Assembly: GCA_019747875.1 (NCBI GenBank)
Contig: JAIEQI010000057.1
Span: 1 to 64,000 of the forward strand
Origin: Candidatus Obscuribacterales bacterium
Lineage (GTDB): Bacteria; Cyanobacteriota; Vampirovibrionia; Obscuribacterales; Obscuribacteraceae
DNA: 64,000 nucleotides
Direction of reading: 5' to 3'
Under the pieces are notes generated by a model. It was not told where the DNA came from. It was given only the letters and a program-made list of their open reading frames with translations, and did not search any database. The position numbers were made by a program, and so were the translations under genes. Below, in pieces: positions 36,286-44,260 of this stretch. The first letter of the stretch is position 1; the number at the start of each line of letters is the position of its first letter.

Positions 36286-36352
36286 AGGTGCGGACAAGAT
36301 GTCCGCTGCCCATACTTATGGGCGGACGGGACGTCCGCGCTCCATACGAATT
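36286..36352. repeat. Two copies of the dispersed palindromic element
   Basis: A degenerate copy (GTGCGGACAAGATGTCCGC) is followed by a clean one (TATGGGCGG plus ACGGGACGTCCGCGCTCCAT). These are the same family as at 21275-21454 and 7975-8211, here filling the gap between the GNAT and DUF3142 genes. Confidence 0.9.
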
Positions 36353-36358
36353 TCATTA

Positions 36359-37399
36359 TTAGCGCCAGTCGTCTAAGACGAAAACATCGGGGCGGTTGTA
36401 TGCGACCGTGTCTGGTCGAATCAACGCGATTCCATATCCTTCGGCCTGATAACCATGCAAGAGCATTCGCTGATAACAGATTCGCCTGGCTGTGTTGGTC
36501 GATGCGCGAATTTTTGAGGCACCAATTAGCTGAGCGTATCTTTCCAATCCGCGGAGTAAGAGGTCAAAATCGTCTGTGCCACCATGTGATTTTGCTATGC
36601 CGAACTTTGCATAGACTGATTTCTCTGCTGCATTTGAAGGCGGGAGGGGGCAAATGGCAAAGGCTTTGAGGGTACCATCTTCGTACACAAGCAAAGTTTC
36701 GGCAATGAACTTTTGATTTCCATTGGTAGACGGTACGCTATTGATTGCTTCTCTCGCCAGAGATAATCCAGGAAATGTTTCATTGGTCAATTGATCCATA
36801 TCAGCAACCGCGTTAGAAAGATCTTTTGCATCCATCTTGCTGAGAAGCTTGAGGACTAATTCCCCGCGAGGCGGGGGGCTTTCTTCAATAACCAGAGGAA
36901 AGCAGTTGTTAGCATTCTCTGCGGGAACAAGTATGTTGTCGATCGCATTAAGCCGGCTCTCTGGAAGTTTTTTAGCGAGATTGGCGGTGAGCATTTGCGT
37001 ATGATAGCCAAATCGTTCATAGAGTCTGATGTGTTTTGCGCTGTCCGCGAACGTGTACAGACCAGTTGTTCGCACTTGCTTCAGCTCAAAGTATTTGTCT
37101 GTTTCGCTCAGTAGGAGTTGTGCAATTCCTTTATTCCAGTGAGCCGAACTAACACACAGTGGTCCGAAGAATCCAAATGATCCCCATATTGTTGCAAACA
37201 TCACTCCAGCCAGCTCGTCATTGTCAAAGGCACCAAAGGCTCCTTCCGGCTCGACCCAGAAATGTTCGGCAAGATCGTGCCCCGGTGCGAAGTCTGCCGG
37301 CGAAATTTGCAAGTGCGACGAAAAAGCTTCGCGGACGATCTGATCTGCACGTTCGAGGTCAGCTTCGGTTAATCGGCGAATAGCAATGTTTTGTGTCAC
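36359..37399 (-). CDS. Tandem-domain GNAT acetyltransferase
   Basis: 346 residues, GTG start with CAGG upstream, ten bases after the tex stop. The first GNAT fold (about 1-150) has a conserved acyl-CoA-binding segment HWNKGIAQLLLSETDKYF and the C-terminal LYERFGYH. The second half (about 175-346) is a diverged GNAT-like domain ending VFVLDDWR. Double-GNAT proteins of this size acetylate small molecules or antibiotics; the substrate here is not evident. It belongs to the TPR-tex-GNAT transcription unit. The family call is firm, substrate unknown. Confidence 0.85.
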   Translation of the reverse strand: MTQNIAIRRLTEADLERADQIVREAFSSHLQISPADFAPGHDLAEHFWVEPEGAFGAFDNDELAGVMFATIWGSFGFFGPLCVSSAHWNKGIAQLLLSETDKYFELKQVRTTGLYTFADSAKHIRLYERFGYHTQMLTANLAKKLPESRLNAIDNILVPAENANNCFPLVIEESPPPRGELVLKLLSKMDAKDLSNAVADMDQLTNETFPGLSLAREAINSVPSTNGNQKFIAETLLVYEDGTLKAFAICPLPPSNAAEKSVYAKFGIAKSHGGTDDFDLLLRGLERYAQLIGASKIRASTNTARRICYQRMLLHGYQAEGYGIALIRPDTVAYNRPDVFVLDDWR

Positions 37400-37409
37400 G
37401 AGAACCTGT

Positions 37410-39581
37410 TTAGCGTTTCATGCTGAGAGAGATGCGCTTGCGTTGTTTGTCGACTTGCAGCACCGTCACTTTCACCTGCTGGTGAACCTTGACGAACTCC
37501 GACGGATCTTTGATGAACTTATTTGCCAGCTCGCTCACATGCACCAGTCCATCTTGGTGAACGCCTATGTCCACAAAAGCACCAAACGCGGTGACATTGG
37601 TAACAATGCCTGGAAGTTGCATCCCTTCTTTCAGGTCTTCAATGCTATGCACATCAGAGGAAAACTCAAACGGCTCGAGCTTAGAGCGGGGGTCTCGTCC
37701 AGGTTTGTCGAGTTCCGACATGATGTCGTGCAATGTCGGGAGTCCGACGGTATCGCTAACATATTTCTTGATGTCGACTCGCTTGCGAACTTCGGGCTTG
37801 GCAATCAGATCTGCTACCGTGCAGTTCAGATCCTTGCTCATGGTCTCGACCAGGGCATAGCGCTCGGGATGCACTGCGCTTGAATCCAACGGGTTCTTGC
37901 TTTCTCTGATCCGCAAGAAGCCTGCGCACTGTTCAAATGCTTTTGGTCCAAGACGGCTTACTTTTTTGATTTCAGCGCGCGACTTGAACGCTCCATTTTC
38001 TTGTCGATGCTTCACAATGTTCGACGCAATTTGTTTGTTCAATCCTGAAACGTAGGAAAGCAGCTCTTTGCTGGCTGTGTTCAACTCTACTCCGACGGAG
38101 TTGACGCAGCTCATGACGGTGTCATCGAGGCTGGTTTGTAGCGACTTCTGATCTACGTCATGCTGGTACTGTCCGACGCCGATCGATTTTGGATCAAGTT
38201 TCACAAGTTCGGCAAGCGGATCCATAAGGCGTCGTCCAATGGAAACCGCTCCTCGAACCGTAATGTCGTGATCCGGAAATTCCTCACGCGCTACTTCGGA
38301 TGCGGAATAGATTGAAGCGCCACTCTCGTTTACCATTATGATTGGGATTTTGTTTAATCCATGTTTTTGAAAGTCAATTGAACGCAAGAAGGCTTCTGTC
38401 TCACGACTTGCTGTGCCGTTTCCGCAGGCAATCGCTTCAACCTGATGTTTCTTGCAAAGTTCGAGCACCGTTTTCGCAGAGGCTTCACGTTTTTCAAGAC
38501 CCTTGGCCGACTCTTCCAGTGGATAAATCACCGTGTGCTCTAGCAATGCTGCCTGTCTGTCTATACAGACAACCTTACACCCTGTGCGGAATCCAGGATC
38601 AATTGCCAGAACTGCCTTTGACCCCAGGGGCGGTGACATTAATAACTCGCGCAAGTTCTTCGTGAATACTTTTATAGCTTCAGTGTCTGCGAGCAATTTC
38701 AATTCAGCTCGTAGTTCGGTCTCCATTGATGGTGAAAGGAGCCGATCATATGCATCTCTGGCCGCTTCTTGAACTTGTTTGCCGCACTCGCTTTTGTTCT
38801 TAACGAAGTGCCGTTCCAAGATCGCAATTGCCGTATCTTCCGGCGGTGCAATGCTGACTTTCAGGAAATCCTCCGCCTCGCCGCGAAAGATTGCTAGCAA
38901 GCGGTGTGAAGGTATCGATTTTGTCGTTTCCTTCCAGTCGAAGTAATCTTGAAATTTTGCGGCTTCCTCATCCTTGCCCTTCGCGACTTTAGAGGACAGA
39001 ATTGCGTTGTTCTTCCAAAAGCTGCGCATGTCTTTGCGGAGTGCTTCGTTCTCGCTTATCATTTCAGCTATTATGTCGCGGGCACCTTCTAGAGCTTCGT
39101 CTGCTGTTTTTACACCCTTTTCCTCGTTCACAAAATCCTTGGCGCGGGTCTTCGGATCTTGTGCTTTGAATAGCAGAATCTCAATTGCCAGAGCTTCCAA
39201 TCCCTTTTCGCGAGCCGCTGCAGCTCTGGTTTTTCGCTTCGGACGAAATGGCAAGTAAATGTCTTCCAGCTCTGTCAGTGTCGCTGCTTTCTCGATGCGT
39301 TGTTGCAGTTCGCTGTTAAGCAATTCCCGCTCAAGCAAGGATTTGACTATTGCATCGCGTCTCTTATCTAACTCTGTTAATTGAGTTAGTCTTTCGCGGA
39401 TTTTGATGATCTGAACCTCGTCCAAAGAGCCTGTTGCTTCTTTGCGGTAACGGGCGATAAACGGAATGGTGCAATCTTCTTCAAATAGTTTGATTACGGC
39501 TGCAACCTGATTCGTGTTGAGTTGCAGCTCTTTCGCGATTTGCTTGTCGTAGCTTTGTTCTTGTAGCGTTTGTGCAGGCAT
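37410..39581 (-). CDS. tex: Tex, S1-domain RNA-binding transcription accessory protein
   Basis: 723 residues. Cytoplasmic nucleic-acid-binding protein affecting transcription and RNA stress responses. The N-terminal Tex helical domain includes TIPFIARYRKEATGSLDEVQ. A YqgF/RNaseH-like domain follows at about 325-450 with LAIDPGFRTGCKVVC. A helix-hairpin-helix region comes next with EWNTASKELL-type spacing (VGVELNTASKELLSYVSGL), and a C-terminal S1 domain closes the chain (about 645-715, TNVTAFGAFVDIGVHQDGLV). Length is slightly shorter than E. coli YhgF but the domain set is complete. It is preceded by a TPR gene 19 bases away and followed by the GNAT gene 10 bases away, so the three are probably one operon. 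Confidence 0.95.
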   Translation of the reverse strand: MPAQTLQEQSYDKQIAKELQLNTNQVAAVIKLFEEDCTIPFIARYRKEATGSLDEVQIIKIRERLTQLTELDKRRDAIVKSLLERELLNSELQQRIEKAATLTELEDIYLPFRPKRKTRAAAAREKGLEALAIEILLFKAQDPKTRAKDFVNEEKGVKTADEALEGARDIIAEMISENEALRKDMRSFWKNNAILSSKVAKGKDEEAAKFQDYFDWKETTKSIPSHRLLAIFRGEAEDFLKVSIAPPEDTAIAILERHFVKNKSECGKQVQEAARDAYDRLLSPSMETELRAELKLLADTEAIKVFTKNLRELLMSPPLGSKAVLAIDPGFRTGCKVVCIDRQAALLEHTVIYPLEESAKGLEKREASAKTVLELCKKHQVEAIACGNGTASRETEAFLRSIDFQKHGLNKIPIIMVNESGASIYSASEVAREEFPDHDITVRGAVSIGRRLMDPLAELVKLDPKSIGVGQYQHDVDQKSLQTSLDDTVMSCVNSVGVELNTASKELLSYVSGLNKQIASNIVKHRQENGAFKSRAEIKKVSRLGPKAFEQCAGFLRIRESKNPLDSSAVHPERYALVETMSKDLNCTVADLIAKPEVRKRVDIKKYVSDTVGLPTLHDIMSELDKPGRDPRSKLEPFEFSSDVHSIEDLKEGMQLPGIVTNVTAFGAFVDIGVHQDGLVHVSELANKFIKDPSEFVKVHQQVKVTVLQVDKQRKRISLSMKR

Positions 39582-39600
39582 GACTGTTGACGTTCTCTTC

Positions 39601-40329
39601 TTAGTAGACCCAATCCCAACCGGAATTCTTCAATTGTTCTTTGTCTTGTGGTGTCATAGGTGTTTTGTTGTTCACACCTGTGCTTGGCTGGTTTGTGGAG
39701 GCAGCCGAACTCGCCTTTTGACTCGGAGCGTTCGTTGTTGCGCTCCGCTTTTGCTGTGCCAGGTTCTTAGTTTTTGCTGAAGCGTATCCACCTGCCTTCG
39801 CTGATGCTGGAGTAGCTGTTGCCGAAGTTCCGGGAGCTGGTGCCTGCATGCTGAGAATCTTTTTGATGTCCGCAATGTCTTTTAGCATTGCTTCTTTTTC
39901 GGCAGCAGGCGGATTGTATTTCATTGCTTTGTTGAAACAGTTGATTGTGTCTTGTAACCGGTTCTGCTTCAAGTAAGCGTTTGCTAGATTCGACCATGCT
40001 TCCCAGTCATTTTCTCTAAGGGCGATTGCCTGTTTGAATGCCTGCTCGGCTCCTGTGTAGTTCTCCAATTTCCGAAGCGCGACTCCGTAGTTGACGAAGA
40101 AATCTGGATCCTTGTCATAGAACCCTATAGCTTGCTCCAAATGCTGCGCTGCTTGTTCATAAAGACCGCGCGCCATGTATTTGTTTGCGACATTGTAATG
40201 GGGTAGAGCTTCGCTCCAACCGGAACGGCTTCCGACTCCAGGGAAATCATCAGCCAGCGCTATCTGACACGATGCGAGCGAAATAAGACAAAACATTGCG
40301 GTCTTGAAAGCAAGACGACTTAAATTCAT
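39601..40329 (-). CDS. Secreted TPR protein
   Basis: 242 residues with a signal peptide (1-26, ending QIALA). Three TPRs cover about 42-145 (HYNVANKYMARGLYEQAAQHL and following). A Ser/Ala/Thr/Lys-rich, low-complexity tail covers about 160-225. A short conserved-looking end has KNSGWDWVY. The aromatic C-terminus could be an outer-membrane or partner-recognition tag; that is speculation. The gene lies directly upstream of tex on the same strand, so this exported protein and Tex share a transcript, although no functional link is obvious. Confidence 0.8.
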   Translation of the reverse strand: MNLSRLAFKTAMFCLISLASCQIALADDFPGVGSRSGWSEALPHYNVANKYMARGLYEQAAQHLEQAIGFYDKDPDFFVNYGVALRKLENYTGAEQAFKQAIALRENDWEAWSNLANAYLKQNRLQDTINCFNKAMKYNPPAAEKEAMLKDIADIKKILSMQAPAPGTSATATPASAKAGGYASAKTKNLAQQKRSATTNAPSQKASSAASTNQPSTGVNNKTPMTPQDKEQLKNSGWDWVY

Positions 40330-40409
40330 GTGAGCCCATCCAGCAAGAACTGACAGTGCATTCAGTCTAACATTTCGAGCCCTAGCTCTTGCTAAAAGCG
40401 CTTAAGGTG

Positions 40410-40907
40410 TTAGTGTGGAATTTTACTCTGTTTCCTAAATGCCCACGGAGCGCGGGGATCGCTGTGCGACCATAGTCCTACCTTTGCTTTGCGGGCTGTC
40501 GTTTCGAGTGCACGTTTCTCCAAGTCTTTCGAATATTGTTCGTAAAACCAGGCGAATCCGTTGCTCAGCAGTAGATTATTCAAATTTTTTCCATTTGGCA
40601 GGATAACTTCGCCAATCGTTCGTTTATATCGGTCAAAGCCGACGGATATAACTTTCACTTTCTTAGCAAAGGCAAATTTCGCTGTAAAAGCTTTTGCCTG
40701 TTGTCCAAAATCCTGAGATTTTTCGGGGCAGTCTATTCCGCTCAAACGGATCTTTCGTTGTTCGCCTTGGAACAAGACAGTGATGGTGTCACCGTCGCTG
40801 ACACCAATAACTTTGCCTCTAAATTCTTCTGAAAACGTGGCGGGAACAGCATTCACCGCAATAATCCATGCGGCGAGTGTTCGCAGTAATTTTCGTTTTC
40901 GTTTCAT
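40410..40907 (-). CDS. Secreted thermonuclease (SNase-like)
   Basis: 165 residues from the ATG at 40907 (MKRKRKLL, a typical signal start; a longer frame begins at 40943). A signal peptide is followed by a staphylococcal-nuclease fold. Key residues are present: VSDGDTITV (calcium Asp), KIRLSGIDCPE (Arg, calcium Asp and general-base-position Glu) and FDRYKRTIGEV (second Arg). This is a calcium-dependent nuclease of DNA and RNA acting outside the cytoplasm. It lies 80 bases upstream of the TPR-tex-GNAT unit on the same strand and may feed into it. Confidence 0.93.
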   Translation of the reverse strand: MKRKRKLLRTLAAWIIAVNAVPATFSEEFRGKVIGVSDGDTITVLFQGEQRKIRLSGIDCPEKSQDFGQQAKAFTAKFAFAKKVKVISVGFDRYKRTIGEVILPNGKNLNNLLLSNGFAWFYEQYSKDLEKRALETTARKAKVGLWSHSDPRAPWAFRKQSKIPH

Positions 40908-41074
40908 CAATTCGGATCTCTGTGCCACTATACCAGATGGCACTTTTTACCCAAATTTTCCGACTTTATATCGGCACAGGAACTATTTTTGGTCGTACAA
41001 TCCGATGAACAAATATCGACTGGCTATCGAATCGCCAATTCCAACTATCGAAACGCGGAAGGCTGTTTCCTCAA

Positions 41075-41101
41075 GACGGCGCAGAATTATTTTGCGCCGT
41101 C
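41075..41101 (-). terminator. Hairpin enclosing the stop codon of the secreted unknown
   Basis: GACGGCGCA and TGCGCCGTC form a perfect 9-bp stem around a nine-base loop that contains the TAA stop of the gene ending at 41087. No T-run follows on the minus strand. It may be a terminator or mRNA-end stabiliser. Confidence 0.45.
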
Positions 41102-42049
41102 CAGCGCGCTTTCTGCAGCGGCAAATAAAGCTTTGGTGAACGAAGATATCTCTCGCAACTCCTCTTTACCGAGTTTATGACGAGAGCTCGATTTCAACTC
41201 TCTTTCCAGGCTGGCTGCGGTCACCTTATCCTCTTTCTTCTCGGATTGAGTGCCTAAGTAGATCCAGATCGCAGCTTGAGCGATCTTTCGCGCTCTCATA
41301 GCGGGATAAACAGGTGCATCCGCGAATCCATTTTTCTGTTCAAGCTGCTCAGCACTCTTGATGATCTGCTTTATTTTCAGGCTCTCTTTCGCATCGGAAA
41401 ACTGGCCCAATGTGTAGTCCGCGCCCTTAGAAGGAGGTGGCTTTATCGATTTTCTGGAAACGCAAAATGTCTCTATCGTTAGCAGTTTCATCTCATTGGG
41501 TGCAAGCTGGATAAATGGTTCTTTCCCATTCACCATGTTTTGGAACTCAGCGGGAGCTGGCGAACGGAAGAAGGAATATGCCGGCAAGGTGCATGACACC
41601 GGTCGTGGGGTCAAATTCCGCAATGCCAGGAAACAATTTAGTGGATCATTGTTAGGACTGGACAGAGACTCCACCCTCACTTTTCCGCTTGCCGATACCT
41701 GCTCCAGCGTTTGTGCTGCTTCGCTCCCGCTTACGGGACCCACTGTTATTGAGGTGATCCCGACGCCTGCACTGTTGTTTTTGTCCGGTGCGTTTGATCG
41801 ATTAGGACTGGTCAATAGTGCTTGGTCTTCGTTCGCAGGAGTTCGACCTCGCTTGCTGCTGATTCCCGATGCTCGAAGAGCTGAGAGGTCTGAAGCGAAA
41901 AGAGAACTAATTTTACTTTCAGCTGACTTAGTCTGTGTCTTTCCGTTCGCGTCGTTTTTCTCAGCGCACTGAGCCTGACTGAGTCCCTGCAGCACTACAA
42001 GTAAAATTGATGGAATGGTTCGACGTATCAAGCAAGTTTTCTCTATCAA
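41087..42049 (-). CDS. Unrecognised secreted protein
   Basis: 320 residues. A signal peptide (IPSILLVVLQGLSQAQC) is followed by about 90 polar Ser/Asn/Lys-rich residues. A globular region (about 100-210) has a cysteine-containing beta-rich look (LNCFLALRNLTPRPVSCTLP). A helical C-terminus with many Lys and Glu follows. I recognise no family. The stop codon is inside a perfect hairpin. It lies 190 bases downstream of the TxxC peptide gene on the same strand, so co-transcription is possible but not shown. Confidence 0.7.
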   Translation of the reverse strand: MIEKTCLIRRTIPSILLVVLQGLSQAQCAEKNDANGKTQTKSAESKISSLFASDLSALRASGISSKRGRTPANEDQALLTSPNRSNAPDKNNSAGVGITSITVGPVSGSEAAQTLEQVSASGKVRVESLSSPNNDPLNCFLALRNLTPRPVSCTLPAYSFFRSPAPAEFQNMVNGKEPFIQLAPNEMKLLTIETFCVSRKSIKPPPSKGADYTLGQFSDAKESLKIKQIIKSAEQLEQKNGFADAPVYPAMRARKIAQAAIWIYLGTQSEKKEDKVTAASLERELKSSSRHKLGKEELREISSFTKALFAAAESALDGAK

Positions 42050-42241
42050 CTTTTCCAGAATACACCAAATTGAATATCATTTCTTGTTGAAATTGCGGCG
42101 GATTTTGAAGGACAGATCGAGCGGACCACTAATTGGATTTGATCGGAAAGAATCGCTCTTCATATCGTTTAGCGGAGCGCTGGGACGCCTGCGTGTCGCC
42201 GGCATCGCAAGACCAATCGCTCGATCTGACTAAGTCACAAG

Positions 42242-42430
42242 CTAGCATCCGTAGGTGCACATGCTTGTTTGTGGGCAGCTTTGCGTACATCCGCGAGTAA
42301 TTACGTTAGCGTCGCTGCCTGCACCACCGATATTTGCACCCATATTATTAGTATTTGCAAGGGTTCTTTTCTTCGGCAGTGGCTTCCGCTGTTTTCTTTG
42401 TTGTTCGTTTTCAAAACTTACTTTATTCAT
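42242..42430 (-). CDS. Candidate lanthipeptide-like precursor with four TxxC units
   Basis: 62 residues from the ATG at 42430, with GAGGA eight bases upstream; an ATG at 42445 is possible. The front is polar and basic (ENEQQRKQRKPLPKKR), then comes a Gly/Asn/Ala-rich stretch with a GG (GANIGGAGSDANVI). The end is TRGC TQSC PQ TSMC TYGC. All four cysteines have Thr at minus three, the spacing for methyllanthionine rings. The tail of lantibiotic LtnA2 (TNTC P TTKC TRAC) has the same layout. Against: the leader is basic, not the acidic type common in class II precursors, and no LanM/LanBC is in the window. A disulfide or metal-binding peptide is the main alternative. Start codon abuts a hairpin that hides the ribosome site. 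Confidence 0.7.
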   Translation of the reverse strand: MNKVSFENEQQRKQRKPLPKKRTLANTNNMGANIGGAGSDANVITRGCTQSCPQTSMCTYGC

Positions 42431-42472
42431 GATCGTTATCCTCATTTGCTTTATGGGAGGAGAATAACGATC
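42431..42472 (-). promoter_or_regulatory. 13-bp hairpin sequestering the ribosome-binding site of the TxxC peptide
   Basis: In the minus-strand transcript GAUCGUUAUUCUC pairs with GAGGAUAACGAUC over all 13 positions (one U-G), with a 16-base loop. The right arm contains the Shine-Dalgarno GAGGA and ends exactly at the AUG. The left arm and loop carry UCUCCUCCC, an anti-Shine-Dalgarno-like run. The structure should block initiation until melted or until a ribosome from upstream disrupts it. A DNA operator is the alternative reading. Confidence 0.65.
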
Positions 42473-42510
42473 TGCTGTGAGGAAACAGTGAGCTTTGCCA
42501 GAAGAAATTA

Positions 42511-42792
42511 TCAGGGATCGTAAATACTAGGTTCTCTGTCGTAGCCATCGACCACCCACCAGGGCGTCCCTGGCTTTCCGCCATCTGGTTTGAACCCGAA
42601 GCGAGCGGCGAAGTTAACGTGCAGTGTTTTCTTTCGTGCCGCTGATTCGATTGCCGCAATTCCGAATACTGATGTCTCGTCAGTGCCTGGTGCTTTGTTC
42701 AGTACAAGTGGTGGTGGTGGTGGAAGAATTGCGCTAACGGAAAGAGCGTACACAAGCGTTTTTGTTATGCTGATCTTCGTTTTCAGTTGCAT
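42511..42792 (-). CDS. Unrecognised small exported protein
   Basis: 93 residues with an N-terminal hydrophobic segment (TLVYALSVSAILPPPPPLVL) that could be a signal or anchor, containing five consecutive prolines. The remainder is soluble, with TLHVNFAARFGFKPDGGKP and an aromatic-acidic end (WWVVDGYDREPSIYDP). No family recognised. It starts three bases after the stop of the preceding gene, with AGG six bases from the ATG, and lies 80 bases upstream of the TxxC peptide, so the three may form one operon. Confidence 0.6.
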   Translation of the reverse strand: MQLKTKISITKTLVYALSVSAILPPPPPLVLNKAPGTDETSVFGIAAIESAARKKTLHVNFAARFGFKPDGGKPGTPWWVVDGYDREPSIYDP

Positions 42793-42795
42793 TCT

Positions 42796-43068
42796 CTACC
42801 TGCCATACTTTCGATAGCGCTCGCGGTCTTCGTTGAACCAGATCCGCGCCATGTCTCGCATGAATTGTCCGCTTTCCATATACTGTTGATAGAGGGCTTT
42901 GTCGTGTTCCATTTGGGCAAGTTGATCCCTGTATCCAGGTTCTATGTGATCCTGAAGGGTCTTAGCTTTTGCGCGAATGGAGGCTTCACCGCCTGTGGTG
43001 CGCATGCATTGTTCCAACAGGTTGTGTCCATCCAAATATTTGCCAACCGAAATGAACATACAAGCCAT
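42796..43068 (-). CDS. Unrecognised small helical protein
   Basis: 90 residues, predicted helical, with two or three cysteines near the front (MACMF, LLEQCMRTTGG) and a Tyr/Arg/Glu-rich C-terminus (RDMARIWFNEDRERYRKYGR). No signal peptide. TAGG lies eight bases before the ATG. It is first in a possible three-gene unit that ends with the TxxC peptide. A 15-bp dyad lies between it and the divergent gene at 43237. I recognise no family or enzyme motif. Confidence 0.6.
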   Translation of the reverse strand: MACMFISVGKYLDGHNLLEQCMRTTGGEASIRAKAKTLQDHIEPGYRDQLAQMEHDKALYQQYMESGQFMRDMARIWFNEDRERYRKYGR

Positions 43069-43159
43069 ACAAAACGCCTATATATGGATTGTCAGAATTC
43101 GGAAGCGAAGTTCCCTCTCAAATTTGGCAAACTCTTGGCTGGTGAGGGTTTCGTAATTC

Positions 43160-43174
43160 TCCCACTGACAGTGG
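43160..43174. promoter_or_regulatory. 15-bp dyad in a divergent intergenic region
   Basis: CCCACTG-A-CAGTGGG is perfect, 91 bases before the minus-strand gene at 43068 and 62 before the plus-strand start at 43237. Its position suggests an operator controlling both directions. Confidence 0.4.
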
Positions 43175-43236
43175 GCCGCCGTTAGATTAGTATCTTTTCA
43201 GGGTGGTTGGCTAGGTGTTCGTTAAAGGTACTGGTA

Positions 43237-43986
43237 ATGGAAAAAGATCATGTTAATCAGAAGGCGCTCGCCCAGAATGAGGTTACATTAGCGGCGTTAA
43301 GAGCTCCGGCATTGGAGTTATTGCAAAAGGGAATTGAATCCTCATATTCAAGCCAAGCCACTAAAACAGACCGTGGGCTGGAAGTCACAACGGTAAATGA
43401 TAACGACAGCAAGCATGTGCCAAATTTGCTGATCGTTGATGGTAAGACGAAATCAGAAAGCGGACTGTTCAATGTAGCTCTGCACGGCGACTTCAATATC
43501 ACACACAAGTCGGCCCGTGGACAGTGGCAGGAGAAAGCCACATTTGATCTGGTTGGAAGCCATTGGGATCATATTTGGGGCCGCGATGATAAGTTCAATG
43601 CGTCAATAAAGAGAATGAATGCAGAAGGAAAAGCATTCCAGATTTATGCGCCAGCTATTACTGAAGAGCAAGACCGCTTAGATCCTAATGGACAACCGAT
43701 TCGTATAGCAAAACTAGCTGGGGATCAACCAAATGCAGGCATCGAAAATATTGCCAGCCGTGGTGACCGCCGGTTCCTCACTGAATACATCGTGGACAAC
43801 AAACTGAGCTTCAACGAATCGAGAACACAATATCCAGCTATGTGGGAGCGCCGAACCGTGGTTCGCGATCTTCAAGGGAAAGTTCTCGGCATCATGTACC
43901 AGGACTACAAACTTGACGGCAACGGCGATATCACGTCAGTGAGCACCAGCGCGCGCAAGCCAATGAAATTGCGCCAGGGTAACTAA
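43237..43986 (+). CDS. Unrecognised hydrophilic protein
   Basis: 249 residues from the ATG at 43237 (AAAGG eight bases upstream; a TTG at 43207 is not favoured). No signal peptide or membrane segment. The middle has a beta-rich look with repeated Trp and Asp (GSHWDHIWGRDDKFN). Two segments, YPAMWERRTVVRDLQGKVLG and YQDYKLDGNGD, resemble the end of a beta-sandwich. No family recognised. It is divergent from the TxxC-peptide unit, with a shared dyad, and lies 274 bases before the calpain-like protease on the same strand. Confidence 0.65.
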   Translation: MEKDHVNQKALAQNEVTLAALRAPALELLQKGIESSYSSQATKTDRGLEVTTVNDNDSKHVPNLLIVDGKTKSESGLFNVALHGDFNITHKSARGQWQEKATFDLVGSHWDHIWGRDDKFNASIKRMNAEGKAFQIYAPAITEEQDRLDPNGQPIRIAKLAGDQPNAGIENIASRGDRRFLTEYIVDNKLSFNESRTQYPAMWERRTVVRDLQGKVLGIMYQDYKLDGNGDITSVSTSARKPMKLRQGN

Positions 43987-44260
43987 GATCCCCTCGGTAG
44001 TGTCGGCATTTCGCATAGATATGAATAGCATCCGTGATGTGGTGCTTAACTTGAGTACTTGCACAATCATGCAGTATGCATCCCTGGATTCGCTCAGTCG
44101 ATAAGGCTCTTCTGCACATTTCTTGCAGGCGGGCGTTCATCCTATTATATTCACCGGGAGACTTCTAAGAGATCGCTTTCTAGCTGATTTCTGTGGAACA
44201 CGCACGTTTCGTTCAGCGAACGTGTCTTTACTATGGTTGTCTAAAGGTCGATCCTTCATC

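Noticed and set aside
42015-42233. A 72-codon plus-strand frame between the secreted unknown and the TxxC peptide
   Set aside because: Overlaps the start of the minus-strand gene, has no ribosome site, and its strongly basic composition suggests antisense reading.
42242-42430. Reading the TxxC peptide as a twin-CX3C (small Tim-like) or metallothionein-like protein
   Set aside because: Spacing CX3C-X5-CX3C is too tight for twin-CX3C proteins, and four cysteines are few for a metallothionein; Thr at minus three of every Cys is better explained by ring formation. Not excluded.
43931-44140. A 69-codon minus-strand Cys-containing frame
   Set aside because: Considered as another Cys-rich peptide, but it overlaps the end of the plus-strand gene, the cysteines are scattered, and no leader-core layout is seen.
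44123-44260. N-terminal extension of the calpain-like protease to a TTG
   Set aside because: The 46 added residues look like translated non-coding sequence, whereas the protein-like composition begins at the ATG at 44261.
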